DNA from: Roseobacter sp.
GTDB lineage: Bacteria > Pseudomonadota > Alphaproteobacteria > Rhodobacterales > Rhodobacteraceae
Direction of reading: 5' to 3'
Assembly (NCBI GenBank): GCA_015665415.1
Contig: JADFAE010000015.1
Location: 30,410-94,409, forward strand
Length of the DNA stretch: 64,000 bases
The translations under genes and the position numbers were made by a program. Shown here piece after piece: positions 43,568-51,343 of the stretch. Under the pieces are notes generated by a model that made no database searches, was not told the origin of the DNA, and worked only from the letters and a program-made list of their open reading frames with translations. The first letter of the stretch is position 1. Every line of letters starts with the position of its first letter.

Positions 43568-45493
43568 TCAGGCCGGTTCAAAATCGGCGCGCCGCGCCTC
43601 TTCGTAGTGATCAAACCCAGTCTCGAACCAGGCTGTCCCCCGCGTAGCGCTGGCCAGGCTGTGGCACAGTTCATCCTGGGCGGCCAGCGGCAGCAGGGTT
43701 TCAAAGACATCCCAGCCCGCAGCCCCCTCTTCGGCGGCAAAGCCCAGGATCTGCCCCTTCATGCCGCTCACCACCGGAACCAGACCGCCGGTAAAGACCG
43801 AAGGCACATGGATTGCCACTTTCATGATCGGCTGCAGCAGCACCAACCCGGCCTGGCCCAGGGCCTCGCGCACCGCGTTTTTGCCCGCCATGCGAAAGGC
43901 GTAATCCGAACTGTCCACCGAATGATGCTTGCCATCCTTCAGGGTCACCGCAAGATCCACCACCGGGTGCCCCCTGTGCCCCTCGCGCAGGGCATCCCGG
44001 GCACCGGCCTCGACCGAGGGAATGTAGTTCTTGGGCACTGCCCCGCCCTTGACCGTATCGGAAAACTGAAAGCCAGAGCCTCGCGGCAGCGGGCTGATCT
44101 CGATCACCACATCGGCGAATTGCCCGGCACCGCCAGATTGCTTGCGATGGCGATGCTGGATCTCGACCGATCGGGTGATGGTTTCGCACAGGGCCGGTGG
44201 CACGATTTCACCCATGGCCTCGATGCCAAACTCCGTCTCCAGCGTCGCCAGTATCCGACGCAGATGCAGCGGCCCCTGCAGATGCAGCAAGGCCCGTCCG
44301 GAAATGGCATCCTGTTCGATCCGCACCGCCGGGTCGATCTCCACCAGTCGCTCCAGCGCCGCAGAGAGCCGGGTCTCGTCGCGTTCATGCACCGGCATCA
44401 CCAGGCGGCGATAGGTCGAAGGCCGCGGGCGCGCCCAGTCCGGCAGGGCCGCACTGCCATCCGCAGAGTAGCAATAGCCCAGGTTGAGATGATCGGATTT
44501 CACCGCCTGGCCCACATCTCCGGCCGAAATCCCCTTGGCGGCCCCGCCCGTGGCCTCGGCACCAGCGGCGACCGCAGCCAACCCGCCCAGAGTGCTGCCG
44601 CCCACCGGGTTGCCATTGCCCAGACCGCCATCCAAAGCCCGCACCAGAACCGTTTTCCCCAGATGTTTGACCTGATCCGCCATGCAGCCCACCGCGACCA
44701 CATCGCCCAGCTCCGACAGCCGTTTCCGGGTGGCATCGACCTGCGGCACCTCGTGGCGCAGGCTCTTCATCAGCCGCAGGATACCGTTGCTGTGCTCTGC
44801 CGCGCCCAGCAGCGCCGGGAAGAGGTCACTGCGTTGCAACACCCGGGTGGCGATCTCATAGGCCTCCTCTGCCAAAACTGTCTTGTCCTCGATCAGCTCC
44901 TCCAGCAGGTGATCGTCAAAATCCGCCAGCGCCTCCAGCATCTCCACCCGCGCCGCCTGTTCGCGGTCCTGCATCTCCGGCGGCAGCTCGATCAGCGCCG
45001 AGGGCTGACCTTCGATGTATTTCCAGGCCCGTTCTGAAATCAGATCCACCGCGCCCACCACCTGACCCGCCTCGCGGATCGGCACCTGGCGCAGGACAAT
45101 ACTGTGATTGGAATAGGTCTGCAGAGCGGCGATGATATCCGCCACCCGCCCGGTCGCCTGATCGATGCGATTGACAAAGAGAAAGGCGGGAATGCCCGCC
45201 TCTTCAACCTTGCGCAGATAGGGGGCTGCCAGCACTGCCGCCTCTGGATCGGCAGGTACACACAGCACCGCCGCATCGCTGGCGGCCAGAGCAGGCCCCG
45301 CCTGGGCCAGATTTTCAGCCCCGCCCGCGATGTCGATGGCCGCCCAGTCCTCTGCCATAAAAGAAAACGGCTGCATCGCTGCAACCGCTGCCGTCTCCTG
45401 CCGTTTGCCCATGACCCCGTCAAGGCCTGCCAGTGCCCTTGCAAGGGTCGTTTTGCCGGATTGCGACGGCCCTAGAATAGTGAATACGCGCAT
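43568..45493 (-). CDS. EF-G-like GTPase (FusA paralogue) with altered G3 motif
   Basis: A 641-residue relative of elongation factor G. Walker A is LGPSQSGKTTLA. The G3 motif, DTPGH in true EF-G, reads DIAGG, so the catalytic His is Gly58; G4 reads NRID instead of NKMD. The remaining domains, ending with EF-G IV and V-like blocks (KNYIPSVEAGARDALREG and HVPSVFTGGLVPVVSGMKGQ), are kept. It is probably not the main translocase and may bind the ribosome without normal GTP hydrolysis. The ATG at 45493 follows AGGAG; the longer frame upstream is not conserved. Confidence 0.82.
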   Translation of the reverse strand: MRVFTILGPSQSGKTTLARALAGLDGVMGKRQETAAVAAMQPFSFMAEDWAAIDIAGGAENLAQAGPALAASDAAVLCVPADPEAAVLAAPYLRKVEEAGIPAFLFVNRIDQATGRVADIIAALQTYSNHSIVLRQVPIREAGQVVGAVDLISERAWKYIEGQPSALIELPPEMQDREQAARVEMLEALADFDDHLLEELIEDKTVLAEEAYEIATRVLQRSDLFPALLGAAEHSNGILRLMKSLRHEVPQVDATRKRLSELGDVVAVGCMADQVKHLGKTVLVRALDGGLGNGNPVGGSTLGGLAAVAAGAEATGGAAKGISAGDVGQAVKSDHLNLGYCYSADGSAALPDWARPRPSTYRRLVMPVHERDETRLSAALERLVEIDPAVRIEQDAISGRALLHLQGPLHLRRILATLETEFGIEAMGEIVPPALCETITRSVEIQHRHRKQSGGAGQFADVVIEISPLPRGSGFQFSDTVKGGAVPKNYIPSVEAGARDALREGHRGHPVVDLAVTLKDGKHHSVDSSDYAFRMAGKNAVREALGQAGLVLLQPIMKVAIHVPSVFTGGLVPVVSGMKGQILGFAAEEGAAGWDVFETLLPLAAQDELCHSLASATRGTAWFETGFDHYEEARRADFEPA

Positions 45494-46040
45494 CTCTCCT
45501 GTTCCTCCCTCAGCTAAATGGCTGCTCGGAAAAGGATGTGGCTTGGGTCCCCATGCCAGCTGTCTGCCTGAAAAGCGCCCTGCCTCTTGTGGCGCCAGAA
45601 TTCTGCAAGTGCGGTCACATCTGTAAGATAGACAGAGACTCACCATAAAGAGCGGCGAGCAAGCACTTGCCTTGATCATCGGCGGGCAGTGCTTGGCCTG
45701 TCAAGTCAGACGCCCCGAGCTTTGCATCAAAGCGCCGAAAAAGGCCGCACCGAAGGGTCCGGCAGCCCCCGGCCCCGCCGTTCAGCCCTTGGGGCGTTGA
45801 CTCTGGTTGACTCGCGCCCTCAATCGGCGTAACGACACGCCAACATCCGGAAGCCTCTGAGTCTTCCGGTCCCTGACTTGTCGGGGATCGCCCTCCACCA
45901 GCGTGTTACGCCCGTGGGGGCAATTCTGTTTGGATTGCTCCCACGACTGACACAAGGCCTGAAGGGCAATTGCGCATGGGCCCCCTGCTCACTAGATAGG
46001 GAGTGTCTGATTTTGAAGCCGGCGAAGGAGGCCGTAAGCC
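45494..46040. other. 547-base gap holding a structured RNA candidate
   Basis: No protein-coding frame is supported here. The first 200 bases carry nothing I can name beyond scattered GC-rich short repeats. Bases 45791-45944 contain a set of nested and adjacent complementary segments described separately. The last 90 bases lead into the ffh start; GAAGGAGG lies 7 bases before that ATG. Confidence 0.6.
45791..45944 (+). ncRNA. Candidate structured RNA or leader upstream of ffh
   Basis: Five helices are readable. GGGGCG (45791-45796) pairs with CGCCCT (45815-45820). An outer helix joins 45826-45840 to 45901-45912: GGCGTA pairs with TACGCC and ACACGC with GCGTGT, 12 pairs broken by a 3-base bulge. 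It encloses two hairpins, CCGGAAG/CTTCCGG (45847-45869) and CCCTGAC/GTCGGGG (45871-45886). A further hairpin pairs 45914-45924 with 45934-45944, 11 pairs with one wobble. The strand is not certain; the plus strand is given because ffh is the nearest gene downstream. It does not match 4.5S SRP RNA. Confidence 0.45.
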
Positions 46041-47570
46041 ATGTTTGAAAATCTATCCGAACGGCTTTCCGGGGTCTTTGACCGGCTGACCAAACAAGGT
46101 GCGCTGTCAGAGGAAGACGTCAAAACCGCCCTGCGCGAAGTGCGTGTTGCCCTGCTGGAGGCCGATGTCTCGCTGCCGGTGGCGCGTGACTTTGTCAAAA
46201 AGGTGCAGGAACAGGCCACCGGCCAGTCGGTGACCAAATCGGTGACCCCGGGCCAGCAGGTTGTCAAAATCGTTCATGACGCGCTGGTCGATGTGCTGCG
46301 CGGCGACGAAGATCTTGGCACTCTCAAGGTCGACAGCCCGCCCGCCCCCATCCTGATGGTGGGTCTGCAGGGCTCTGGTAAGACCACCACCACCGGTAAG
46401 CTGGCCAAGCGGCTGAAAGACAAAGACGGCAAGCGCGTGCTGATGGCCTCGCTTGATGTCTATCGCCCGGCGGCGATGGATCAGTTGGCCGTGCTGGGCA
46501 CCCAGATCGGCGTCGACACCCTGCCCATCGTGCCCGGCCAGAAACCCGTCGACATCGCCAAACGCGCCAAGCAACAGGCCACCCTGGGCGGCTATGACGT
46601 CTACATGCTCGACACCGCCGGCCGGTTGCAGATCGACGAAGTCTTGATGCAAGAGGTCGAGGACGTCCGCGATGTGGTCTCCCCGCGCGAAACCCTGTTG
46701 GTGGTCGATGGGCTGACCGGTCAGGTCGCCGTCGAAGTGGCCGAGGAATTCGACGCCAAGATCGGCATCTCCGGCGTCGTCCTCACCCGGATGGATGGCG
46801 ACGGGCGCGGCGGTGCCGCCCTGTCGATGCGCGCGGTCACCGGCAAACCGATCCGCTTTGTGGGCCTGGGCGAAAAGATGGACGCCATCGAGACCTTCGA
46901 GCCCGAGCGGGTCGCCGGTCGGATCCTTGGCATGGGCGACATCGTGGCCCTGGTTGAAAAGGCCCAGGAAACCATCGAGGCCGAACAGGCCGAGCGCATG
47001 ATGAAGCGCATGATGAAGGGTCATTTCAATATGAATGACCTGAAGATGCAGCTGCAACAAATGCAGCAGATGGGCGGCATGGAGGGCATGATGTCGATGA
47101 TGCCCGGCATGGGCAAAATGGCCAAGCAGGTGCAGGACGCAGGCATGGACGACAAGGTCATCACCCGCCAGATCGCCATGATCCAGTCGATGACCAAGAA
47201 AGAACGCGCCAACCCCGCACTGCTGCAGGCCAGCCGCAAAAAGCGCATCGCCGCTGGCTCCGGCATGCAGGTCTCTGATCTGAACAAGCTTCTGAAGATG
47301 CACCGCCAGATGTCGGACATGATGAAGAAGATGGGCAAGATGGGCAAAGGCAAGATGCTCAAGCAGGCGATGAAAGGCATGCTTGGCAAAGGCGGCGGCA
47401 TGCCCGACATGGCAGGCATGGATCCCGGCCAGATGGACCCCAAGGCGCTGGAAGCTGCAGCCAAGGCTCTGGGCGGCAAGGGCGGCATGCCCGGCGGTCT
47501 GCCCGGTCTTGGTGGAATGGGCGGCATGGGCCTGCCCGGTGGCCTGTCTGGGTTTGGCAAGAAAAAGTAA
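46041..47570 (+). CDS. ffh: Signal recognition particle protein
   Basis: GTPase that binds signal sequences on ribosomes and delivers them to FtsY. The N domain is followed by the G domain with GLQGSGKTTTTGKLAKR, DTAGRLQIDE and LTRMDGDGRGGAAL. The M domain from about residue 320 is Met-rich and binds 4.5S RNA and signal peptides; the tail continues as a Gly/Met/Pro-rich extension ending FGKKK. Total 509 residues. It begins the run ffh-GNAT3-chorismate mutase-rpsP. Confidence 0.97.
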   Translation: MFENLSERLSGVFDRLTKQGALSEEDVKTALREVRVALLEADVSLPVARDFVKKVQEQATGQSVTKSVTPGQQVVKIVHDALVDVLRGDEDLGTLKVDSPPAPILMVGLQGSGKTTTTGKLAKRLKDKDGKRVLMASLDVYRPAAMDQLAVLGTQIGVDTLPIVPGQKPVDIAKRAKQQATLGGYDVYMLDTAGRLQIDEVLMQEVEDVRDVVSPRETLLVVDGLTGQVAVEVAEEFDAKIGISGVVLTRMDGDGRGGAALSMRAVTGKPIRFVGLGEKMDAIETFEPERVAGRILGMGDIVALVEKAQETIEAEQAERMMKRMMKGHFNMNDLKMQLQQMQQMGGMEGMMSMMPGMGKMAKQVQDAGMDDKVITRQIAMIQSMTKKERANPALLQASRKKRIAAGSGMQVSDLNKLLKMHRQMSDMMKKMGKMGKGKMLKQAMKGMLGKGGGMPDMAGMDPGQMDPKALEAAAKALGGKGGMPGGLPGLGGMGGMGLPGGLSGFGKKK

Positions 47571-48113
47571 ATGATTCAGATCCCCACCATATCGACCCCA
47601 CGTTTGACGCTGCGCGCGCCCGAAGCCGGAGATTTTCCGGACTTCGCCGCTTTCTTTGCGTCCGAGCGGTCGAAATTTGTGGGCGGGCCTGCAACCGAAG
47701 AACAAAGCTGGCGCATGCTGGCAACAGAGTTGGGCCATTGGTCCCTGCGCGGCTATGGCCGCTGGGCCGTCGAGGAAACCGAAACCGGCAAACTGGCTGG
47801 CATCATCGGATTGTGGTTTCCCATGGGCTGGCCCGAGCCCGAACTGGGCTGGGACCTGATGAACGGCTTTGAGGGCAAGGGCTACGCCACCGAGGCTGCA
47901 TTGGCCGCGCGCGCCTATGCTTATGACACCCTGGGCTGGACCACGACCATCAGCTTGGTCGCACCAGCCAACGACGGCTCTCGCAAGGTGGCCAAGCGCA
48001 TGGGCGCGACCTTTGAAGGTCTGTTCGAGCACGAACGCCATGGCACGCTGGAAATCTGGCGTCACCTGTCCAGCGAAGACCTGACTGCCGGTGGCATGGA
48101 GGGCTACGCATGA
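47571..48113 (+). CDS. GNAT N-acetyltransferase, first of three
   Basis: A 180-residue RimJ/RimL-like acetyltransferase. STPRLTLRAPEAGDF opens the fold, EPELGWDLMNGFEGKGYATE carries the acetyl-CoA-binding G-K-G turn, and VAPANDGSRKVAKRMGATFE closes it. Such enzymes modify N-terminal amines or small molecules. It starts on the base after the ffh stop and overlaps the next GNAT gene by 4 bp, so all three are probably read together with ffh. The target is unknown. Confidence 0.86.
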   Translation: MIQIPTISTPRLTLRAPEAGDFPDFAAFFASERSKFVGGPATEEQSWRMLATELGHWSLRGYGRWAVEETETGKLAGIIGLWFPMGWPEPELGWDLMNGFEGKGYATEAALAARAYAYDTLGWTTTISLVAPANDGSRKVAKRMGATFEGLFEHERHGTLEIWRHLSSEDLTAGGMEGYA

Positions 48114-48637
48114 CCGCCCTGACCCTGCCCATTCCGGTGATCGAAACCAAACGCCTGATCCTGCGCGCGCCGCGCCTGGACGATCTGAAACCCATGGCCG
48201 CATTCTTTGAAACTGAACGCAGCCATATGGTGGGTGGCCCGCGCGATGCAGCAGGCAGCTATACATCGCTGGTCTCGCGGCTGGGGCATTGGGTGCTCAA
48301 CGGCTACGGGCTGTGGCATATCGACGAAAAATCCTCGGGCAGCTTTGTCGGCTGGACCGGGATGATCTTTGCTCCCGGCTGGGATGAGCCTGAGCTGGGC
48401 TGGTCCCTGCTGGAAGGCGCTGAAGGCAAGGGCTATGCCTTTGAGGCCGCCACGGCGGCGCGCTCGCATGCCGCTCAGCATCAGGGCATGAATGGCGTGA
48501 TCAGCTATATCGCCCATGCCAACAACCGCTCCATGGCCCTGGCGGAGCGTCTGGGTGCCAAGTTCGAGCGCGAAGGCGCGCTGCATGGCAAGCGTTGCCA
48601 GGTCTGGCGTCATCCAAGGCTGGAGGTACAGGCATGA
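48110..48637 (+). CDS. GNAT N-acetyltransferase, second of three
   Basis: A 175-residue paralogue of its two neighbours. Conserved blocks: ETKRLILRAPRLDDL, EPELGWSLLEGAEGKGYAFE and HANNRSMALAERLGAKFE. It overlaps the first copy by ATGA and the third in the same way. The acetyl-CoA site is intact. Confidence 0.86.
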   Translation: MTALTLPIPVIETKRLILRAPRLDDLKPMAAFFETERSHMVGGPRDAAGSYTSLVSRLGHWVLNGYGLWHIDEKSSGSFVGWTGMIFAPGWDEPELGWSLLEGAEGKGYAFEAATAARSHAAQHQGMNGVISYIAHANNRSMALAERLGAKFEREGALHGKRCQVWRHPRLEVQA

Positions 48638-49236
48638 GCCCGACCATTCCAGTTCTTGAGACCAAACGCCTGGTTCTGCGCGGCCCCGAGGCCAAGGATT
48701 ATCCCGATTTCGAGGCGACCTTCTCGTCTTATCGAGCCCGCTTCATGGGGGGGCCGCTGAACACCTATGAGGCCTGGATGCTCTATGCCGCCGAGATCGG
48801 CCATTGGCAGGTGCGCGGCTTTGGCATGTGGATGATCCACGACAAGGCAACGGATGAGACCTATGGCATGGCCGGTGGCTGGCAGCCCGCAGGCTGGCCC
48901 GAGGCAGAGATCGCCTGGATCATCTGGCCCGGTGCGGCTGGCAAGGGCTATGCGCTGGAAGCCACCCATGCGGTGCGCAACTATTTCTACGAGACTCTGG
49001 GCTGGAACACCGCTGTCAGCTATCTCGACCCCAAGAACCTCGACTCGATCCGCCTGGCTGAACGTCTGGGTGCCACCAAGGACGCCGAGGCCAGTACCGT
49101 TGACGGCAATGACGCGGTCTATCGCCATCCGGCACCTGCAGCGCTGCAAGACAGCCAGATCGCGCATGGGATCGAGATGGAAATCAGCCATTACGCTGAC
49201 CCGCTGTTCAAACCAAAAGGATGGGCCCTTGACTGA
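48634..49236 (+). CDS. GNAT N-acetyltransferase, third of three
   Basis: A 200-residue paralogue, with the same opening (ETKRLVLRGPEAKDY), a slightly shifted acetyl-CoA block (IWPGAAGKGYALEATHAV) and a C-terminal extension of about 30 residues absent from the other two. It starts inside the stop of copy two and its last 8 bases overlap the chorismate mutase start. Confidence 0.86.
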   Translation: MSPTIPVLETKRLVLRGPEAKDYPDFEATFSSYRARFMGGPLNTYEAWMLYAAEIGHWQVRGFGMWMIHDKATDETYGMAGGWQPAGWPEAEIAWIIWPGAAGKGYALEATHAVRNYFYETLGWNTAVSYLDPKNLDSIRLAERLGATKDAEASTVDGNDAVYRHPAPAALQDSQIAHGIEMEISHYADPLFKPKGWALD

Positions 49237-49555
49237 GAGTGCGAACATTCCCGAGGCTGATCAGGATGATGTGGCCCGCGCCGCAGAGATCCTGCTGGGC
49301 CACCGCGAAAGCATCGACCGTCTTGATGCGATCCTCGTCTATACTCTGGGCGAGCGCTTCAAACACACCCAGGCCGTGGGTCAGCTGAAAGCTGAACATG
49401 ATCTGCCGCCCTCGGACCCAACCCGAGAAGCCAAGCAGATCGCACGGCTCGAAGATTTGGCAAAACGGGCCAACCTGGACCCCGACTTCGCCAAGGCTTT
49501 CCTGAATTTCATCATTCAGGAAGTCATCAGACACCACAAGAAACACCAGGAATAA
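49229..49555 (+). CDS. Chorismate mutase (AroQ type)
   Basis: Converts chorismate to prephenate on the way to Phe and Tyr. The 108-residue helical protein has HRESIDRLDAILVYTLGERF and VGQLKAEHDLPPSDPTRE, which supply the Arg and Lys residues of the AroQ site. The start is a TTG at 49229 that overlaps the GNAT stop and follows AAAAGGA; no ATG is suitably placed. An aromatic amino acid enzyme inside a ribosome-related operon is a known roseobacter arrangement. Confidence 0.85.
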   Translation: MTESANIPEADQDDVARAAEILLGHRESIDRLDAILVYTLGERFKHTQAVGQLKAEHDLPPSDPTREAKQIARLEDLAKRANLDPDFAKAFLNFIIQEVIRHHKKHQE

Positions 49556-49595
49556 CAGGGATATCCCTGTAAACGCCATCAAAGGAGACTAACCC

Positions 49596-49952
49596 ATGGC
49601 TATTAAACTTCGCTTGGCCCGTGGCGGCTCGAAAAAACGCCCCTTCTACCGTATCGTGGCTGCTGACAGCCGCATGCCCCGTGACGGCCGTTTTGTCGAA
49701 AAGCTCGGCACCTATAACCCTCTGCTGCCCAAAGACAGCGAAGAGCGCGTGAAAATGGACATGGAGCGCGTTCAGTACTGGCTCGGCCAGGGCGCACAGG
49801 TCACCGACCGTGTTGCCCGCATGCTGGAAGCCGCTGGCGTCCGTGAAAAAGCAGAGCGCAACAACCCCAAGAAGGGTACGCCTGGCAAAAAAGCCACCGA
49901 GCGCGCTGAAGAAAAAGCAGCCAAGGCTGCCGAAGCTGCTGACGCGGAATAA
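49596..49952 (+). CDS. rpsP: 30S ribosomal protein S16
   Basis: Small-subunit assembly protein. The N-terminal block [20 protein letters not shown] and the following [19 protein letters not shown] are diagnostic. At 118 residues it has an Ala/Glu/Lys-rich tail common in alphaproteobacteria. AAAGGAG lies before the ATG. Genes bluB, rimM and trmD follow on the same strand. Confidence 0.97.
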   Translation: MAIKLRLARGGSKKRPFYRIVAADSRMPRDGRFVEKLGTYNPLLPKDSEERVKMDMERVQYWLGQGAQVTDRVARMLEAAGVREKAERNNPKKGTPGKKATERAEEKAAKAAEAADAE

Positions 49953-49956
49953 GAGC

Positions 49957-50634
49957 ATGGGGTCGCGGGATCTGCCCCCATCGGGGCACGAGACAGACGT
50001 CTCGGACGGGATCTTTCCCGAAGCATTCCGCACCCAGCTTGACCAGTTGATGCGGATGCGGCGCGATGTGCGTCGTTTCCGCACCGATCCGGTTCCTGAG
50101 GCAGTGCTCGCGCGCTGCCTCTCTGCCATTCAGCTGGCCCCCTCGGTGGGGCTCAGCGAACCCTGGCGCATTTTGCGCATCGACAGTGACGATGCCCGCA
50201 AAGCCGCCCTGAAGAATTTTGAAAGCGCCAATGCCGAGGCCCTCGCGGGATACTCGGGCGACAAGGCAACCCGCTACGCCGGTCTGAAACTGTCAGGCAT
50301 GCGCAACGCACCGGTGCAATTGGCGATCTACTGCGACGACGAAACCAGCCAAGGCCATGGCCTTGGCGCGGCCACCATGCCAGAGATGCGGCGCTATTCC
50401 GTGGTCACCGCCGTCACCTTGTTCTGGCTGGCCTTACGCGCCGAAGGACTGGGGCTGGGCTGGGTCTCGGTGCTGGATCCCGACCAGCTGAATCGCGATT
50501 TGTCCGCCCCCCAAGGCTGGCAATTGATCGGTTATTTCTGCATCGGCTGGCCGGAACAGCTGTTTGACAGCCCCGAACTGGAACGCCTTGGCTGGGAAAA
50601 CCGCCAGGCCGACCTGCCGATTGAAACCCGGTAA
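49957..50634 (+). CDS. bluB: 5,6-dimethylbenzimidazole synthase
   Basis: Nitroreductase-fold enzyme that breaks down FMNH2 to the lower ligand of vitamin B12. The opening RMRRDVRRFRTDPVPEAVL, LAPSVGLSEPWRIL and the block ALRAEGLGLGWVSVLDPDQL are those of BluB rather than ordinary nitroreductases. It has 225 residues. The start is 5 bp after rpsP, in the same transcript. Its B12 role links to cobC-cbiB 27 kb away. Confidence 0.9.
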   Translation: MGSRDLPPSGHETDVSDGIFPEAFRTQLDQLMRMRRDVRRFRTDPVPEAVLARCLSAIQLAPSVGLSEPWRILRIDSDDARKAALKNFESANAEALAGYSGDKATRYAGLKLSGMRNAPVQLAIYCDDETSQGHGLGAATMPEMRRYSVVTAVTLFWLALRAEGLGLGWVSVLDPDQLNRDLSAPQGWQLIGYFCIGWPEQLFDSPELERLGWENRQADLPIETR

Positions 50635-50641
50635 CAACGCT

Positions 50642-50782
50642 ATGGGACGTCTGATCCGCCTTGTGTTTTTCACCGGGATCGCCTTTATCTCGGGCATTCT
50701 ATTCGAGCGCAGCCATCAAAAGGACCTATGCGCAAACTCTGGCGGCCAATGGATGCGCGCCGGGTTTTGCGCCGGAGAGTGA
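50642..50782 (+). CDS. Small single-pass membrane protein
   Basis: A 46-residue protein in the 152-base space between bluB and rimM. The N-terminal half is one hydrophobic helix ([18 protein letters not shown]), then a Cys pair in [19 protein letters not shown]. The position of the ATG (8 bp after the bluB stop) and the stop (5 bp before rimM) favours a real gene. No family is recognised. Confidence 0.6.
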   Translation: MGRLIRLVFFTGIAFISGILFERSHQKDLCANSGGQWMRAGFCAGE

Positions 50783-50786
50783 GACC

Positions 50787-51290
50787 ATGAGTGATCTGAT
50801 TTGCGTCGGTGCCATCGCCGGATCCTATGGCGTCCGCGGGGAAATACGCCTCAAGAGTTTTTGCGCCATTCCGGGCGAGATCGAAAACTACTCGCCGCTG
50901 TCAAACGAAGACGGCAGCCAGAGCTACACGCTGACCCTGACCCGGGCCGTCAAAGGCGGGTTTTCCGGCCATCTCGGCGGCGTGGAAACCAAAGAGCAGG
51001 CCGATGCCGTCAAAGGGCTGCGGCTGTTTGCACCGCGCGACCGCCTGCCCAGCCTGCCCAGCGACGAATACTACTACGCCGATCTGGTCGGACTCGAGGT
51101 TTATGACACCGGCGGGGCGCTGCTGGGCACGGTGAAATCAGTACAGAACCACGGGGCCAGCGACCTGCTCGAGCTGCACGGGCCTGAGATCAAAGGCACG
51201 GTCTTGCTGCCCTTCACCCTGGCCGCCGTTCCCACCGTTGACCTGGAACAGGGCCGCATTGTCGCCGACCCGCCCGAAGGCCTGTTCTGA
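50787..51290 (+). CDS. rimM: Ribosome maturation factor RimM
   Basis: Helps assemble the 30S head and binds S19. The N-terminal [19 protein letters not shown] and the PRC-barrel block [16 protein letters not shown] are diagnostic. Length 167 residues is usual. It precedes trmD as in most bacteria. Confidence 0.95.
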   Translation: MSDLICVGAIAGSYGVRGEIRLKSFCAIPGEIENYSPLSNEDGSQSYTLTLTRAVKGGFSGHLGGVETKEQADAVKGLRLFAPRDRLPSLPSDEYYYADLVGLEVYDTGGALLGTVKSVQNHGASDLLELHGPEIKGTVLLPFTLAAVPTVDLEQGRIVADPPEGLF

Positions 51291-51343
51291 AGCCCTTGCC
51301 TCAAACACCCCAGCTCCGTTGGAGCAAAGGACCAAAAAGCACC

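Noticed and set aside
43541..45037. A 498-codon plus-strand frame across the EF-G-like gene
   Set aside because: Antisense shadow of a gene with known motifs; no ribosome-binding site or family features.
45847..45886. Resemblance of the minus strand to the 4.5S SRP RNA apical loop (GTCAGG..CCGGAAG)
   Set aside because: The sequence after GGAAG does not continue with the conserved AGCAG side, and the segment forms its own hairpins instead. Position next to ffh alone is not evidence for SRP RNA.
46107..48266. A 719-codon open frame on the minus strand across ffh and the first GNAT genes
   Set aside because: It is antisense to clear genes. Its His/Ala/Gly-rich text is what Met-, Gly- and Ala-rich coding sequence gives when read backwards.
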